In this document: positions 47,982 to 56,803 of the stretch, piece after piece
Numbering within the stretch: position 1 is the stretch's first letter
How the letters are laid out: each line of letters begins with the position of its first letter
From: Candidatus Saccharimonadota bacterium
GTDB taxonomy: Bacteria; Patescibacteriota; Saccharimonadia; Saccharimonadales; Saccharimonadaceae
Assembly: GCA_017432365.1 (NCBI GenBank)
Contig: JAFRJG010000009.1
Span: forward strand, 1 to 64,000
Length of the DNA stretch: 64,000 nt
Direction of reading: 5' to 3'
Made by a program: the position numbers and the translations under genes
Notes under the pieces: generated by a model
What the model saw: only the letters and a program-made list of their open reading frames with translations
What the model was told of the DNA's origin: nothing
The model's database searches: none

Positions 47982-48728
47982 TTATTCTGTTGATGTTGAC
48001 TCGAGTTGTTGATTGATAAAATCGCGGAAAATCTGGAGAGTTTCAGCCTTGGTCTGAGTATCGCTTTTAACCCAGTCGATTTCCTGACCGTCAGAGCCGA
48101 AGAACGAGGGAGTCGAGCTAATGTTCAGGGAATTAGAAATCGCGGAGTCGAACGCAACCTTTTGTTTGACGTTCGCGGAGGAGAGGTCGGCGCGAAACTT
48201 CGGCAGGTCACCCTCGCCCTTAGTGACGGACGTAAAATAACTCATGAAGAGGTCGGTTCGGGAAGTTCCGGAGGCATAAAACCATTCGGACTGGTTCGCG
48301 AAGAGGAGGTCGCCGTATTCTTCCCAATAACCCTGGAGTCCGGCGGCTTCTACAGCGGAGGCGGCGGCGATAGCGTTAGGGTGAATATTGGTCAGGGGGA
48401 AGGAACGGTAAACGATTTTAACTTTTCCGTCGTATTCTTTCAAAAGTTCCTTGAGCCAAGAGTTCATGTTTGCGCAAGCGGAGCATTGATAATCGGCGTA
48501 TTCAAAGAGCGTAACAGGAGCGTCTTTGGCGCCTTTAACATGGTCAGCGATTCCGCCGTTATCCTCGTTCCCGGAGATAAGAGAGTTGAGCTGATACTTA
48601 GAGAGGTCAACTTCGTTCGAGCTAGGAGAGCTGGAGGAGCCGGTCAATTTCGGGAGAAGAAAGACAAGTCCGAAGAATCCGACAGCAACGACAACAAGAG
48701 AGATAACGAGAGTTTTCGCGTTTTTCAT
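47982..48728 (-). CDS. DsbA-like thiol-disulfide oxidoreductase, membrane-anchored
   Basis: A 248-aa protein with an N-terminal membrane anchor (VISLVVVAVGFFGLVFLLP) and an extracytoplasmic thioredoxin-like domain of the DsbA/BdbD type. The active site is CSAC (C82, C85) in YADYQCSACANM, and the cis-proline loop is ISSTPSFF. It probably forms disulfides in exported proteins such as the prepilin and the cysteine-containing surface proteins. A TATAAT box lies 8 bases upstream of the ATG and there is no Shine-Dalgarno site. A DsbB/VKOR partner is not in the window. Confidence 0.9.
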   Translation of the reverse strand: MKNAKTLVISLVVVAVGFFGLVFLLPKLTGSSSSPSSNEVDLSKYQLNSLISGNEDNGGIADHVKGAKDAPVTLFEYADYQCSACANMNSWLKELLKEYDGKVKIVYRSFPLTNIHPNAIAAASAVEAAGLQGYWEEYGDLLFANQSEWFYASGTSRTDLFMSYFTSVTKGEGDLPKFRADLSSANVKQKVAFDSAISNSLNISSTPSFFGSDGQEIDWVKSDTQTKAETLQIFRDFINQQLESTSTE

Positions 48729-48751
48729 GTAGTTTGATTATATATCACGAG

Positions 48752-49048
48752 TTAGAGTTCGGCAAGCAAGGTTAGTGATACGAGGATGCCGTAAATCAAG
48801 ACACAAAACACGACGCCAAGGATGCCGAGAATGAGTCCGGCTTTTCCGAGGCGGGAGCCGAGGGATTTGATTGACTTAACGCCGAAGACGATAGCGAGAA
48901 TCCCGGCGGGGAGAGAGATGTAATAAAAGAGGGTCGTAAGAAATGAAACGAGACCGAGGACAAAAGCGGCGGTTGGCAGAGCGGAGTTTTTTCGCGCCTG
49001 GAGACGATGATTGTATTGGATGTTTTTAGCGATGGTGGATGAGTTCAT
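48752..49048 (-). CDS. Small membrane protein, DUF4190-like
   Basis: A 98-aa protein with two membrane segments (FVLGLVSFLTTLFYYISLPAG and AGLILGILGVVFCVLIYGIL) and the connecting FGVKSIKSLGSRLGKAGL, which is the usual DUF4190 pattern. The function of DUF4190 proteins is unknown. The short N-terminus is basic and polar. The ATG at 49048 lies 12 bases downstream of the beta-propeller gene's stop, so the two are probably co-transcribed, which places it with exported proteins. Confidence 0.75.
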   Translation of the reverse strand: MNSSTIAKNIQYNHRLQARKNSALPTAAFVLGLVSFLTTLFYYISLPAGILAIVFGVKSIKSLGSRLGKAGLILGILGVVFCVLIYGILVSLTLLAEL

Positions 49049-49060
49049 AGTTTTCTCCGA

Positions 49061-51151
49061 TTATTGATTTGTTGAAGACGAGGATTGAGAGTTTGAAGGG
49101 CTAGAAAGAGTGAGCGAGGAGAGCGGCGAGAGGTCTGTAAGGGTATTAAACTTGAGATAGTTTTCCGAGACGGTCATCAGGTCGGATTCGATATAAGCGC
49201 CACGGAGGAGACGAGAGGCGTCGTGGGTGACCATTCCCCTTTCGGTAAAGCCGGTTTCGAGGTCGAGATTGAGGACGAGATAGCCGTCGCCGGTCGCTTT
49301 CGAGGAGAGACGGGAGAAGGCGGATTCGATATCGGCGTTACTGGCGGAATTAGAAATTGAAAGGGAGATGTCCTCGGAGAAGTTTTGAATCGGGATAGCG
49401 AGGAGGGATTTTTCTTTCGAGAAGAGGAGAGCTTTCGGGTTCGTGAGAATCGCCGAGGTCGTCCGAGAGTTACCGAGATGAATCATGGAGAGTTCGCGCG
49501 GGTTTTCAAGGTCGGAAATATCGAAGAGGGCGATTTTCAGACCGGTGATTCGAGTCGTTGTCTGAACAGCGCGACTGGTCGTAGAGTTCCGTACGACGGT
49601 TTCTTCGGTATCGACGCCGATTCCGAGGAGATGAGTTGCGTCGTAAGGATGAAGATAAGTGGAATAGCCGGGGATTTTCAGTTCGCCGAGAAGCGTCGGA
49701 TTGGTTTCATCAGAGAGGTCAACGACAAACAGCGGGTCGGTATTGTAATAAGTAACGACGTAAGCCTTATCGCCGATGAAGCGAGAAGCGCGCAGACTTT
49801 CATCAACGCCAAAGTATGGACTTTTTCCGAGGAGATTCAGATTTTCGTCGAGTACGGCAACGTAAGAGCCGTTTTTAGCACCGCTACGTAACGACCAGAC
49901 CTCGGCGTAGTCCCCGGAGTCTTCGAAGACGACACGGAGATGACCGTCTTTCTCGTCAAAGGAGTATTGAGACAAGGCGGCTCCAGGGAGAGAAGTCGAG
50001 GCAACAAAGGAGATTGTGCCGGAAGCTTCGAGATTGAACTTATAGATGGTAGTTTCGCGCTTGGAGGAGCAGGACGAGGGGACATACGAGAGACCGAACG
50101 CGCCTTTGAAACTAAAGAGATGACGGAGATATTCCTTTGAGCTTGGGCTTTGGCAAGAGTAAGCATCGGTGAGATAAATAGCGCTTTCGGAGACATAGGC
50201 GTCTTTTAAGTTGAGCAGGAAGGGCTGAACCGAGACGTCGGCTTCAGGGTTCGCGAGGTCAAACGAAGCAATGAGGGAGAGGCTAGAACGCGTAAATCCC
50301 TCGAAATATTGGAATGTGTTTAGAGGGAGTTCTTTTTCGGTACCATCTTCAAGATACGTACGAGAGACAGTGTTTCTATCGGCGAGTTTTAAGGAGCCGG
50401 AAGAGAGAATATACACTCGATTGTCGATTCGACGAGAGGTCTCATACGGCTCGAGAAGAGTAAAGGATTTTTTCAAAGCTGGGTGTTCACGGTCGGAAAT
50501 ATCATAGACGGCGACAGCCGTACCGGAGGCGGAGTAGCGGGAGTCAAAATAACGAGAGTTGGAACGGAGACGCTCGCTCGAGATAACAACGAGGGAGTCA
50601 TCGGAGAGAATCAGCTCCTCAGGAGTGGTTTTAAGGTCGCCAGAGATTTTCGAGAGGACGCGCGGAGCGGCATGATTCGAAACGTCAGTTATCACGACGT
50701 CGGTTCCGGAAAGAGAGTAAACATAGTTACCGTCGGTTTTAAAGATGTCGGCTTCATCAACGTTTTCTACCTGGAGATTGGTCGTTGAATAATCTTTTTC
50801 TATGGTTGTAGATTTATCGATTGCAAATTCGTCGAGACCGGTCGCCTCAACGCCGTCGTTCAACATGTCGTCCACTGAGAAATCATTATCGATAACGTCC
50901 ATATCGAGTTCGGAAAAGTCCCATGACAGTCCGCGCGTGAAATTGTACAAAGGCGAGAAGGGTAAAGTGAGAATCGAGAACCAGAGAGAGTCCTTATACG
51001 CGGGGTACCCGAGGTAAAAACTATAGAGTTCCGATTCGCTCGAGACTGAACGAAGAGTCGAAGAATCTGGGGCGGCAGCAAGAAAAGTCGCCGAGGCGGC
51101 GCAGGCAAGAAAGAAGACGGGGAGCAAAAGAAGGAGGAGAGAGCGTTTCAT
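49061..51151 (-). CDS. Secreted beta-propeller domain protein (PF09826-like)
   Basis: A 696-aa exported protein. The N-terminal segment LLLLLLPVFFLACAASATFL is a signal or lipid-anchor region (LACA resembles a lipobox). The signature of the family, TTNLQVENVDEADIFKTDG, is at about residue 130. Repeated blades follow, such as DVVITDVSNHAAPRVLSKI, AVAVYDISDREHPALKKSF and LFVVDLSDETNPTLLGELK. The biological role of this family is not established; proteins of this type are cell-surface in other bacteria. The ATG lies exactly 6 bases after TAAACT (51158-51163), with no Shine-Dalgarno site, so a leaderless mRNA is likely. Confidence 0.86.
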   Translation of the reverse strand: MKRSLLLLLLPVFFLACAASATFLAAAPDSSTLRSVSSESELYSFYLGYPAYKDSLWFSILTLPFSPLYNFTRGLSWDFSELDMDVIDNDFSVDDMLNDGVEATGLDEFAIDKSTTIEKDYSTTNLQVENVDEADIFKTDGNYVYSLSGTDVVITDVSNHAAPRVLSKISGDLKTTPEELILSDDSLVVISSERLRSNSRYFDSRYSASGTAVAVYDISDREHPALKKSFTLLEPYETSRRIDNRVYILSSGSLKLADRNTVSRTYLEDGTEKELPLNTFQYFEGFTRSSLSLIASFDLANPEADVSVQPFLLNLKDAYVSESAIYLTDAYSCQSPSSKEYLRHLFSFKGAFGLSYVPSSCSSKRETTIYKFNLEASGTISFVASTSLPGAALSQYSFDEKDGHLRVVFEDSGDYAEVWSLRSGAKNGSYVAVLDENLNLLGKSPYFGVDESLRASRFIGDKAYVVTYYNTDPLFVVDLSDETNPTLLGELKIPGYSTYLHPYDATHLLGIGVDTEETVVRNSTTSRAVQTTTRITGLKIALFDISDLENPRELSMIHLGNSRTTSAILTNPKALLFSKEKSLLAIPIQNFSEDISLSISNSASNADIESAFSRLSSKATGDGYLVLNLDLETGFTERGMVTHDASRLLRGAYIESDLMTVSENYLKFNTLTDLSPLSSLTLSSPSNSQSSSSTNQ

Positions 51152-51182
51152 ACGTTTAGTTTAACATAAAAGTTTTCCCGAG

Positions 51183-51211
51183 AAAAGCGCCCCCTTTCGG
51201 GGAGCGCTTTT
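51183..51211 (-). terminator. Intrinsic terminator directly after the 30-aa basic peptide gene
   Basis: AAAAGCGC and GCGCTTTT arms with inner CCCC/GGGG pairs form a strong hairpin. The first U-run base overlaps the stop codon of the small gene (51210-51212). Confidence 0.88.
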
Positions 51212-51302
51212 AGATTTCGATGAACTCGAGCCAAGGGGCGGGAGTGATTTTAGACTGCTGTCGTTCACGCTTTTTACGCGAACGTTTGAGTCCGATACGC
51301 AT
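51210..51302 (-). CDS. 30-aa highly basic peptide
   Basis: The minus strand encodes a 30-residue peptide that starts MRIGLKRSRKKRERQQSK and ends with PAPWLEFIEI. It has 12 basic residues in its first 20 and a hydrophobic-acidic tail. TAGGAAAAC lies about 5 bases before the ATG. A TTGCAC/17/TATGAT promoter (51370-51398) and a terminator enclose it, so the unit looks deliberately expressed. No family is recognised. Possible roles are a nucleic-acid or ribosome-binding peptide or an exported basic peptide. The leader of about 65 bases has a CGCTC/GAGCG stem. Confidence 0.6.
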   Translation of the reverse strand: MRIGLKRSRKKRERQQSKITPAPWLEFIEI

Positions 51303-51369
51303 TCAAGTTTTCCTAATTATTTTCTATCGCTCGACGACACAATTCACGCAGTTTTGAGCGACAGGAATA

Positions 51370-51398
51370 ATCATAGCAAGGATTCTCGGTTCGTGCAA
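51370..51398 (-). promoter_or_regulatory. Promoter of the 30-aa peptide gene
   Basis: TTGCAC (51393-51398), a 17-base spacer and TATGAT (51370-51375) on the minus strand. Confidence 0.65.
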
Positions 51399-51430
51399 GT
51401 TTTTCGAGGCGTAGATAAATGCGAATAAAA

Positions 51431-52645
51431 TTATTTTAGAGAGAGAAGAAACTCAGGTAGATATACCGCGGAAATGCCATTCCGAGAGACGGAACTGTTC
51501 TTTTTTTCATTCGTGAGTACATATTTCGGGAAATTATCCTCAATTCCGTCGAAGGCAGAAAACTCACGGTCGATAGTTGAGGCTTCACGGAGTGAGTCGC
51601 AGACTTGGAGATAAAGTTTTTCTCCTTTTCGCTCGGCGACAAAATCAATTTCCTTTTCGTCATTTTTACCAACTTTTACTTCAAACCCCTTCGAAACAAG
51701 GTCGCAAAAGACAATGTTCTCAAGGAGTCCGGACGAGTACGAGGAGTTGCGTCCGTTTATCGCATATAGAAGACCGACGTCGCCGAGATAAAATTTTTCT
51801 TGGAATTTTAAGATTTCTTTACCGCGAAGATCGGTACGGGGAATGCGAAAAAGCACAAAGACATCCTCGAGCCACTTTAGGTAATTATAAATCGTTTCTA
51901 CAGAAAGGGCGCGTCGTTCAGATTTTAAGAAATCAGCGATGGATTTTGCGGAAAAAGTGTTGCCGATATTATCAAAAATGAATTTAATGACGCGATTTAA
52001 TAGCTCGATGTTGCGGATTTTATAGCGATCGACGAGATCGCGGAGGATAATAGTCGAATACACGTCACGAATATATTCGTCGCATTCATCCAGCGAGTAA
52101 TCGGCGACGTGAAGAGCCGGGAAGCCGCCTCGTTCGAAAAAACGTTCAAATTCTTTCGAAATCGTACCGAGTTCGACATTGCGAGCGCGACGAAAATCGA
52201 GATATTCGGAAAAGTTTAGAGGATAAACATGAACATTAACGAACCTCCCGGTCAAATAGGTCGAGAGTTCACGAGAAAGAAGTTTCGAGTTCGAGCCGGA
52301 GATATAGACGTCCGCGCCAGCAACACGCAATCCGTTTACCACTTCGTCCCAACCCTCGATTCGCTGAACTTCGTCGAGAAGGAAATATTTTTTTTCTTTA
52401 CTTTTTCCGAGCAATGTTTTAGCTAAGGCTAAAAAATCCGATTTTTTCGTAATGTCGAGATAATCGAGAGATTCAAAATTCAGCTTCACGATATTATTTT
52501 TCGAGATTTTTCGTTGAAGTAGGATTTGTTCAACTTCGGAAAGAATAGAAGATTTTCCAGAGCGACGTACTCCGACAAGGATTTTTATCAAATCCGCATC
52601 AATAAAGGCGGATACTCTGCTTAAATAGGTTTTACGCTTAATCAT
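51431..52645 (-). CDS. AAA-type ATPase with DUF4143 domain
   Basis: A 404-aa ATPase of the AAA_14/DUF4143 family. Walker A is VGVRRSGKSS, Walker B is YFLLDEVQRIEGW, and SGSNSKLLSRELSTYLTGR is the typical sensor region. The C-terminal DUF4143 part has FLGDVGLLYA and a PD-(D/E)XK-like strand KNDEKEIDFVAERKGEKLYLQV. The ATG is followed by KRKTYLSRV. Members are common in accessory regions of archaea and bacteria and their role is mostly unknown. Base composition is lower in GC than the flanking genes, in line with horizontal transfer. It is monocistronic. Confidence 0.88.
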   Translation of the reverse strand: MIKRKTYLSRVSAFIDADLIKILVGVRRSGKSSILSEVEQILLQRKISKNNIVKLNFESLDYLDITKKSDFLALAKTLLGKSKEKKYFLLDEVQRIEGWDEVVNGLRVAGADVYISGSNSKLLSRELSTYLTGRFVNVHVYPLNFSEYLDFRRARNVELGTISKEFERFFERGGFPALHVADYSLDECDEYIRDVYSTIILRDLVDRYKIRNIELLNRVIKFIFDNIGNTFSAKSIADFLKSERRALSVETIYNYLKWLEDVFVLFRIPRTDLRGKEILKFQEKFYLGDVGLLYAINGRNSSYSSGLLENIVFCDLVSKGFEVKVGKNDEKEIDFVAERKGEKLYLQVCDSLREASTIDREFSAFDGIEDNFPKYVLTNEKKNSSVSRNGISAVYLPEFLLSLK

Positions 52646-52736
52646 TTCATGAATAGTTTACTTCTATCTAAGAAAACTGTCAAGATATTCGCCTTGGCTT
52701 TCCCGTATAGGAGAAAACTATCGCAGAAGCTTCCCA

Positions 52737-52769
52737 CCAAAAAACTCCCTGGAAAGGGGAGTTTTTTGG
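52737..52769 (-). terminator. Intrinsic terminator after the serpin gene
   Basis: AAAAAACTCCC and GGGGAGTTTTTT form the hairpin, and T6 follows on the minus strand. Confidence 0.9.
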
Positions 52770-52777
52770 TTTTGGAA

Positions 52778-54634
52778 TTATTCGAGGTTGTGGACGGAGC
52801 CGGTGAACCAGATTTCTCCGGAAGATTTATCGCGGATAAGGAAGAGAAAAGGTTGGTCAAAGGTCAAGTTGATTTCTTCCACAGGAACATCCCATTCGTA
52901 GTCGAAACCGCCACCGCTGGCGCCCTTACCACCACCTAAAGCAGTAACGGCGGCAGCTTTTATTCCGTCGTTTGAGAACTCGATATCGGCTTTATGGAGG
53001 GCGACGTCGATATATGGACGATTTTCCCCGGAAAGAGTTTCCTCGCTAATATCTAACATACCCGACAAGTCCGCACGAGAAGTATCGAAAATGTCTTCAA
53101 TGCCGAGAGATTTCAGGTCAGCCAGCAAATCGAGGTCGTAGTCAAATTTAAAGAAGGGGATGTAACCAGTCAGTTTTGTAATGACGTCTTCTTTGTAGGT
53201 TTCAAGCGACGCGGCGTCTTTCGCGCCATCAATCAGGCTTTGGGCTTTTTCGGCGGTCAGGGTCTTTATGTAGTCCTGAAGCGAGACGGACTTTGGCATG
53301 ATTCCGATATATTCGAGGGTCGAGCCGTCATATTCTTTCAAATCTTTTATGAAGACTTTTTCAGTTTCCGAGTCGGAGAAGGCAAAGTCGGTCGATTGTT
53401 TCATGACGCCGAGGTTGGCTTTTAGCTCGTTCATATATTTGTCGATGTCAAAGGAGTTTAAATAGTCTTCGTCGACAGAGAGATTGTTGTCGGCGTACCA
53501 TTGACGAGTTTCGACTTTCCAATCTTCATAGGAGTTCAAGACAGTTTCGCGAATTTTATCTTCGCCAAGGTCGGCGACGATATCATAGCGGTTGGTACTG
53601 GCTCCGATTTGAGCAGCTTGAGTCGTTTCGGCTCCTCCGGTCAAGGAGATTTTTGAGTAATTCCCGGAGTCGATGCGAGGAACATAGTCGGAGTATTTTT
53701 CGTGAGGATAGCGAATGCTGTAATCAAGGCAAGGGGTATCGTCCGTACGGCTATCTTCAAAAGAGATAATGCCGCCACCACATTGAAGCTGGTTCCGCCA
53801 ATTCATGTCGATTGCGAGAGCGTTGATAAGTAAGAAGTTCAGTTCACTGTTAACAGTCGATGCGTCGAACATGTTATTAATAATTCCGAGGGTTTTATTG
53901 GAGACCCAAGTGTTGAGCGGAGCGGGGGAGGCGAAGGAGTCGTAAATGACTTCGGCGTTATATTTTGAGCTTAACGCGTCAGTGTAAGAAGAAAGAACCT
54001 CGTCTTTAAAGTTTTCGTTAATATATATTGCGTTCGCGAGGGAGCGGTTTTCACTGTTCAAGTAAGCTTTCGGGGAGTAATCGCCGATGAGATTTTCGAT
54101 TTGGGTTTTCGAGTCGCCATTCGCGCCGTCTTTCAGCATGGCGAGAGCGTATTTTATCGAAAGGGGACTGTAAATTTTATTTTTCGCCGCGTTTTCGCCG
54201 TCATTTTCGAGGCGGAGGAAGGCGAGATCAAAATCGCTCAGAGAGTTTCCAGCGAGCCGGAGGCGATTCGCTGTATCTTCGACGGGGGCGGGAGTATCTT
54301 GAGAAGTTTGAGAAGCAAGAGAGGGAGCGGGGCGGAGGAAGAAGTACCAGTAAGCGCCACAGCCACCACAGAGGAGCAAGAGGGCAACAAAACAGCCAAC
54401 GAGAAGACCGGTTTTCGATTTCTTTTCGGGACCGACAACCGAGTCGGGCACGGCAAGCTCAGGGGCGGATTCCAGTTCGGGAGCAGAGACAGGTTCAGAC
54501 TCCGATTCAGGGGCGGGTTCTGATTCAGGGGCGGGTTCTGAGACTGATTCTAAGTCGGAATCGACGGTCGGCTCCGGGACAGAGTCGGCAGGAGATGCCG
54601 AAGAAATTGGTTCTTGGTTAGATTCTTCTTCCAT
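52778..54634 (-). CDS. Membrane-anchored serpin (serine protease inhibitor family)
   Basis: A 618-aa protein. The first 70 residues are Pro/Glu/Ser-rich. A basic KKSK stretch precedes one membrane helix (residues 75-100), so the C-terminal serpin domain faces outside. Serpin hallmarks are KIYSPLSIKYALAMLKDGAN, NWVSNKTLGII-like sequence (LNTWVSNKTLGIINNMF), and the C-terminal FDQPFLFLIRDKSSGEIWFTG. The reactive-loop hinge GIKAAAVTAL (557-566) has the small residues needed for loop insertion, so inhibition by trapping is plausible. The loop continues GGGKGASGGGF, where scissile residues are probably near the K-G pair. Two Cys residues in the middle are unusual. The gene has an AAGGA site. Confidence 0.88.
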   Translation of the reverse strand: MEEESNQEPISSASPADSVPEPTVDSDLESVSEPAPESEPAPESESEPVSAPELESAPELAVPDSVVGPEKKSKTGLLVGCFVALLLLCGGCGAYWYFFLRPAPSLASQTSQDTPAPVEDTANRLRLAGNSLSDFDLAFLRLENDGENAAKNKIYSPLSIKYALAMLKDGANGDSKTQIENLIGDYSPKAYLNSENRSLANAIYINENFKDEVLSSYTDALSSKYNAEVIYDSFASPAPLNTWVSNKTLGIINNMFDASTVNSELNFLLINALAIDMNWRNQLQCGGGIISFEDSRTDDTPCLDYSIRYPHEKYSDYVPRIDSGNYSKISLTGGAETTQAAQIGASTNRYDIVADLGEDKIRETVLNSYEDWKVETRQWYADNNLSVDEDYLNSFDIDKYMNELKANLGVMKQSTDFAFSDSETEKVFIKDLKEYDGSTLEYIGIMPKSVSLQDYIKTLTAEKAQSLIDGAKDAASLETYKEDVITKLTGYIPFFKFDYDLDLLADLKSLGIEDIFDTSRADLSGMLDISEETLSGENRPYIDVALHKADIEFSNDGIKAAAVTALGGGKGASGGGFDYEWDVPVEEINLTFDQPFLFLIRDKSSGEIWFTGSVHNLE

Positions 54635-54694
54635 AAAAAATCCTTACATTAAAAGCTTAAACTTATTTTAACATATGATTTTAACATATGAGGA

Positions 54695-56329
54695 TTATTC
54701 TGTGTTGCGGAAAAGAATGTTTTTAAGCTTTTTAATGATAGGGGCAGCTTCTTCGAGATTCAAGAAGTAGCTCGCGAGAAGATACGACGCAAGCGAAACA
54801 AGGCTAATAGCACAGAACTTCGGGAGGATTAGCATGAACGAGTCGTCAGTTGCCATCAAGGGCAAGAACTTGGTCATTGAATAAGAAACACAGGCAACGA
54901 CGAATCCGGCGAGGAACATTTTTCGGGCGGCACGCCAAAAGTCGCGATTAAGCAATTTGCCGCCAGCGCGACGGTTGAGAATAAAGAGAAGAACGAAAAT
55001 CTCTAGCATAGCGCCGATTGACTGCGCCCAACCAAGTCCGTCCGGACCGAAGCCGAGTTTATAGAAGATAATCGAGAGGAGAATCGTCGTGCCGATTGCG
55101 AGAATGGAAACAAGGAGCGGGGTCTTTGTGTCTTGATAGGCATAGAAGCCGCGGGAGGCGATATGAAAAATAGACTGGGCGAAAATCGCGACGATAAAAG
55201 TAGCGAGAACGGAGGAAATCAACGCGTTGCCGCCGTTAGCGATAAAGCTGACGACATAGCCTCGGGCGAAAAAGGCGATAATCGAAATCGGGAGAGCAAT
55301 CCAGATAATTGTTCGAAGGGCGATACGGAAAGTGTCATGGAACTGGTCGTCCTTCCCTTCTCCGAGTTCTTCAGTTAGTTTCGGGAAGAAGGCGGTCGAG
55401 ATTGCGACGCCGATTAAAGAGACGGGCATTTGATGAAGAGACGACGCCTGTTGGAACGAGCGGAGAGCGCCGGCACCCATGCGCGAGGAAAGATTGGTCG
55501 AGACGATAGTATTTACATAATCAATTCCCTGGTCGAGAGAGCGAGCCGGGAGCAGTTTTAGGACGCTGAGAAAACCTTGGTTTTTCCAGTTAATTTTGAA
55601 ATTATAATCGAAGCCGAGGCCAAAGAGACCGAAGAGCGAGGTCAAGAGCTGAAGAACGGCGCCGAACGCCACGCCGATAGCCACGCCCATGATGCCGCCT
55701 TCGAACAACTGAAAGCCAAAAATCGAAATCCCGTCGGTAAAGACCGTAATCCCAATCAAAATCCCGACGTTATAGAGAGCGGGGGCGAGAGCGCAAAAAA
55801 CGAAGCGTCCGAGAGCTTGTTGGACGGAGGAAAGGACGGTCGAAATCGAGAAGAGAAACGGATTAATCGCGATAACGCGCATCATGTTAACCGCGAGAAT
55901 CATGCCGGACTCATCGAGACCGGGACCGACGATATAGCGGACGAGCGGTTCGGCGAAAATCATCATCAAGATACTGGCGATAAAAGTAATCAAAGCAAGG
56001 AAGTTTAAGAGGGAGGCGGAGAGCTCCCAGGCGGATTTTTTATTGCCTTTCATTAGGCGTTCGTTAAAAACGGGAATAAACGAGACGGCGAGCGCGCCAG
56101 AAGTCAAGATGAAAAACATGAAGTCGGGGATTGTAAAGGCGGCAGTATAAGCGTCAATTCCGGTCGGGTAAGTCCGGAGGTAATAAGAGTTAAGAAGACG
56201 GTCGCGGAAGATACCGAGGAGGGCGGAAGCGAGAGTCGAGCTAGCGAGGATAATCGCGGCAGAGCGAACAGAGAGTTTCGCGTTCGCGAGGGCAACAACG
56301 GACTTGAACTTTAATTTCTTCATCTTCAT
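54695..56329 (-). CDS. murJ: Lipid II flippase MurJ
   Basis: A 544-aa MVF/MATE-family protein with about 14 membrane segments, which flips lipid II across the membrane for peptidoglycan assembly. Motif RDRLLNSYYLRTYPTGIDAY in the first loop, FTIPDFMFF in TM2, and QQALGRFVFCALAPALYNVGI agree with MurJ. The N-terminus has a short basic stretch. A minus-strand TATAAT box (56336-56341) lies exactly 6 bases before the ATG, so a leaderless mRNA is likely. It is divergent from rlmH with only 37 bases between the start codons. Confidence 0.94.
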   Translation of the reverse strand: MKMKKLKFKSVVALANAKLSVRSAAIILASSTLASALLGIFRDRLLNSYYLRTYPTGIDAYTAAFTIPDFMFFILTSGALAVSFIPVFNERLMKGNKKSAWELSASLLNFLALITFIASILMMIFAEPLVRYIVGPGLDESGMILAVNMMRVIAINPFLFSISTVLSSVQQALGRFVFCALAPALYNVGILIGITVFTDGISIFGFQLFEGGIMGVAIGVAFGAVLQLLTSLFGLFGLGFDYNFKINWKNQGFLSVLKLLPARSLDQGIDYVNTIVSTNLSSRMGAGALRSFQQASSLHQMPVSLIGVAISTAFFPKLTEELGEGKDDQFHDTFRIALRTIIWIALPISIIAFFARGYVVSFIANGGNALISSVLATFIVAIFAQSIFHIASRGFYAYQDTKTPLLVSILAIGTTILLSIIFYKLGFGPDGLGWAQSIGAMLEIFVLLFILNRRAGGKLLNRDFWRAARKMFLAGFVVACVSYSMTKFLPLMATDDSFMLILPKFCAISLVSLASYLLASYFLNLEEAAPIIKKLKNILFRNTE

Positions 56330-56335
56330 GGAAAA

Positions 56336-56360
56336 ATTATAGCATTTTTGGCGGTATAAT
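56336..56360. promoter_or_regulatory. Back-to-back leaderless promoters of murJ and rlmH
   Basis: TATAAT on the minus strand (56336-56341) and on the plus strand (56355-56360) are each exactly 6 bases before an ATG and only 13 bases apart. Both genes must be transcribed from this 37-base gap. Confidence 0.8.
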
Positions 56361-56366
56361 GAGAGT

Positions 56367-56798
56367 ATGATTAAGATTATTGCCGGGGGAAAGAAAAATA
56401 TGGGGGAGTATGGCTGGTTGATAAAAGATTATGAGAAGCGAGTGAGAAAGCCGTTTGATATGACCTGGCAGTTCTTCGAGGGGGAGAAGTTTGATGAGTA
56501 TCTGGAGAAATGGGCGTTTAATCCGAGACAGTTCGTTATCGTTGCGGACGAGAGAGGAAAAATAATTTCTTCGCCGGAGTTATCCGAGAAGCTCGAGCGA
56601 GAGTTTAATCAAGCGAAGGAAGTCGTGATTATTATCGGCGGGGCGTATGGAGTTTCTGAAGAAGTTAGAGAGCGGGCGGACTTTGTGTGGAGCTTTTCTA
56701 AGCTCGTATTCCCGCATAGCTTAGCGCGGTTGATTGTGGCGGAGCAGATTTATCGAGCGCAGGAGATTTCACGGGGTGGGAAGTATCATCATGAGTAG
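56367..56798 (+). CDS. rlmH: 23S rRNA (pseudouridine1915-N3)-methyltransferase
   Basis: RlmH is a SPOUT-family enzyme that methylates pseudouridine 1915 in helix 69 of 23S rRNA. The 143-aa product has the typical VIIIGGAYGVSEEV knot segment, FPHSLARLIVAEQIYRA and the C-terminal RGGKYHHE, matching the family's usual GxPYH-type end. Length is normal (about 155). The ATG is 6 bases after TATAAT and lacks a Shine-Dalgarno site. It is divergent from murJ. Confidence 0.95.
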   Translation: MIKIIAGGKKNMGEYGWLIKDYEKRVRKPFDMTWQFFEGEKFDEYLEKWAFNPRQFVIVADERGKIISSPELSEKLEREFNQAKEVVIIIGGAYGVSEEVRERADFVWSFSKLVFPHSLARLIVAEQIYRAQEISRGGKYHHE

Positions 56799-56803
56799 TT
56801 TTT

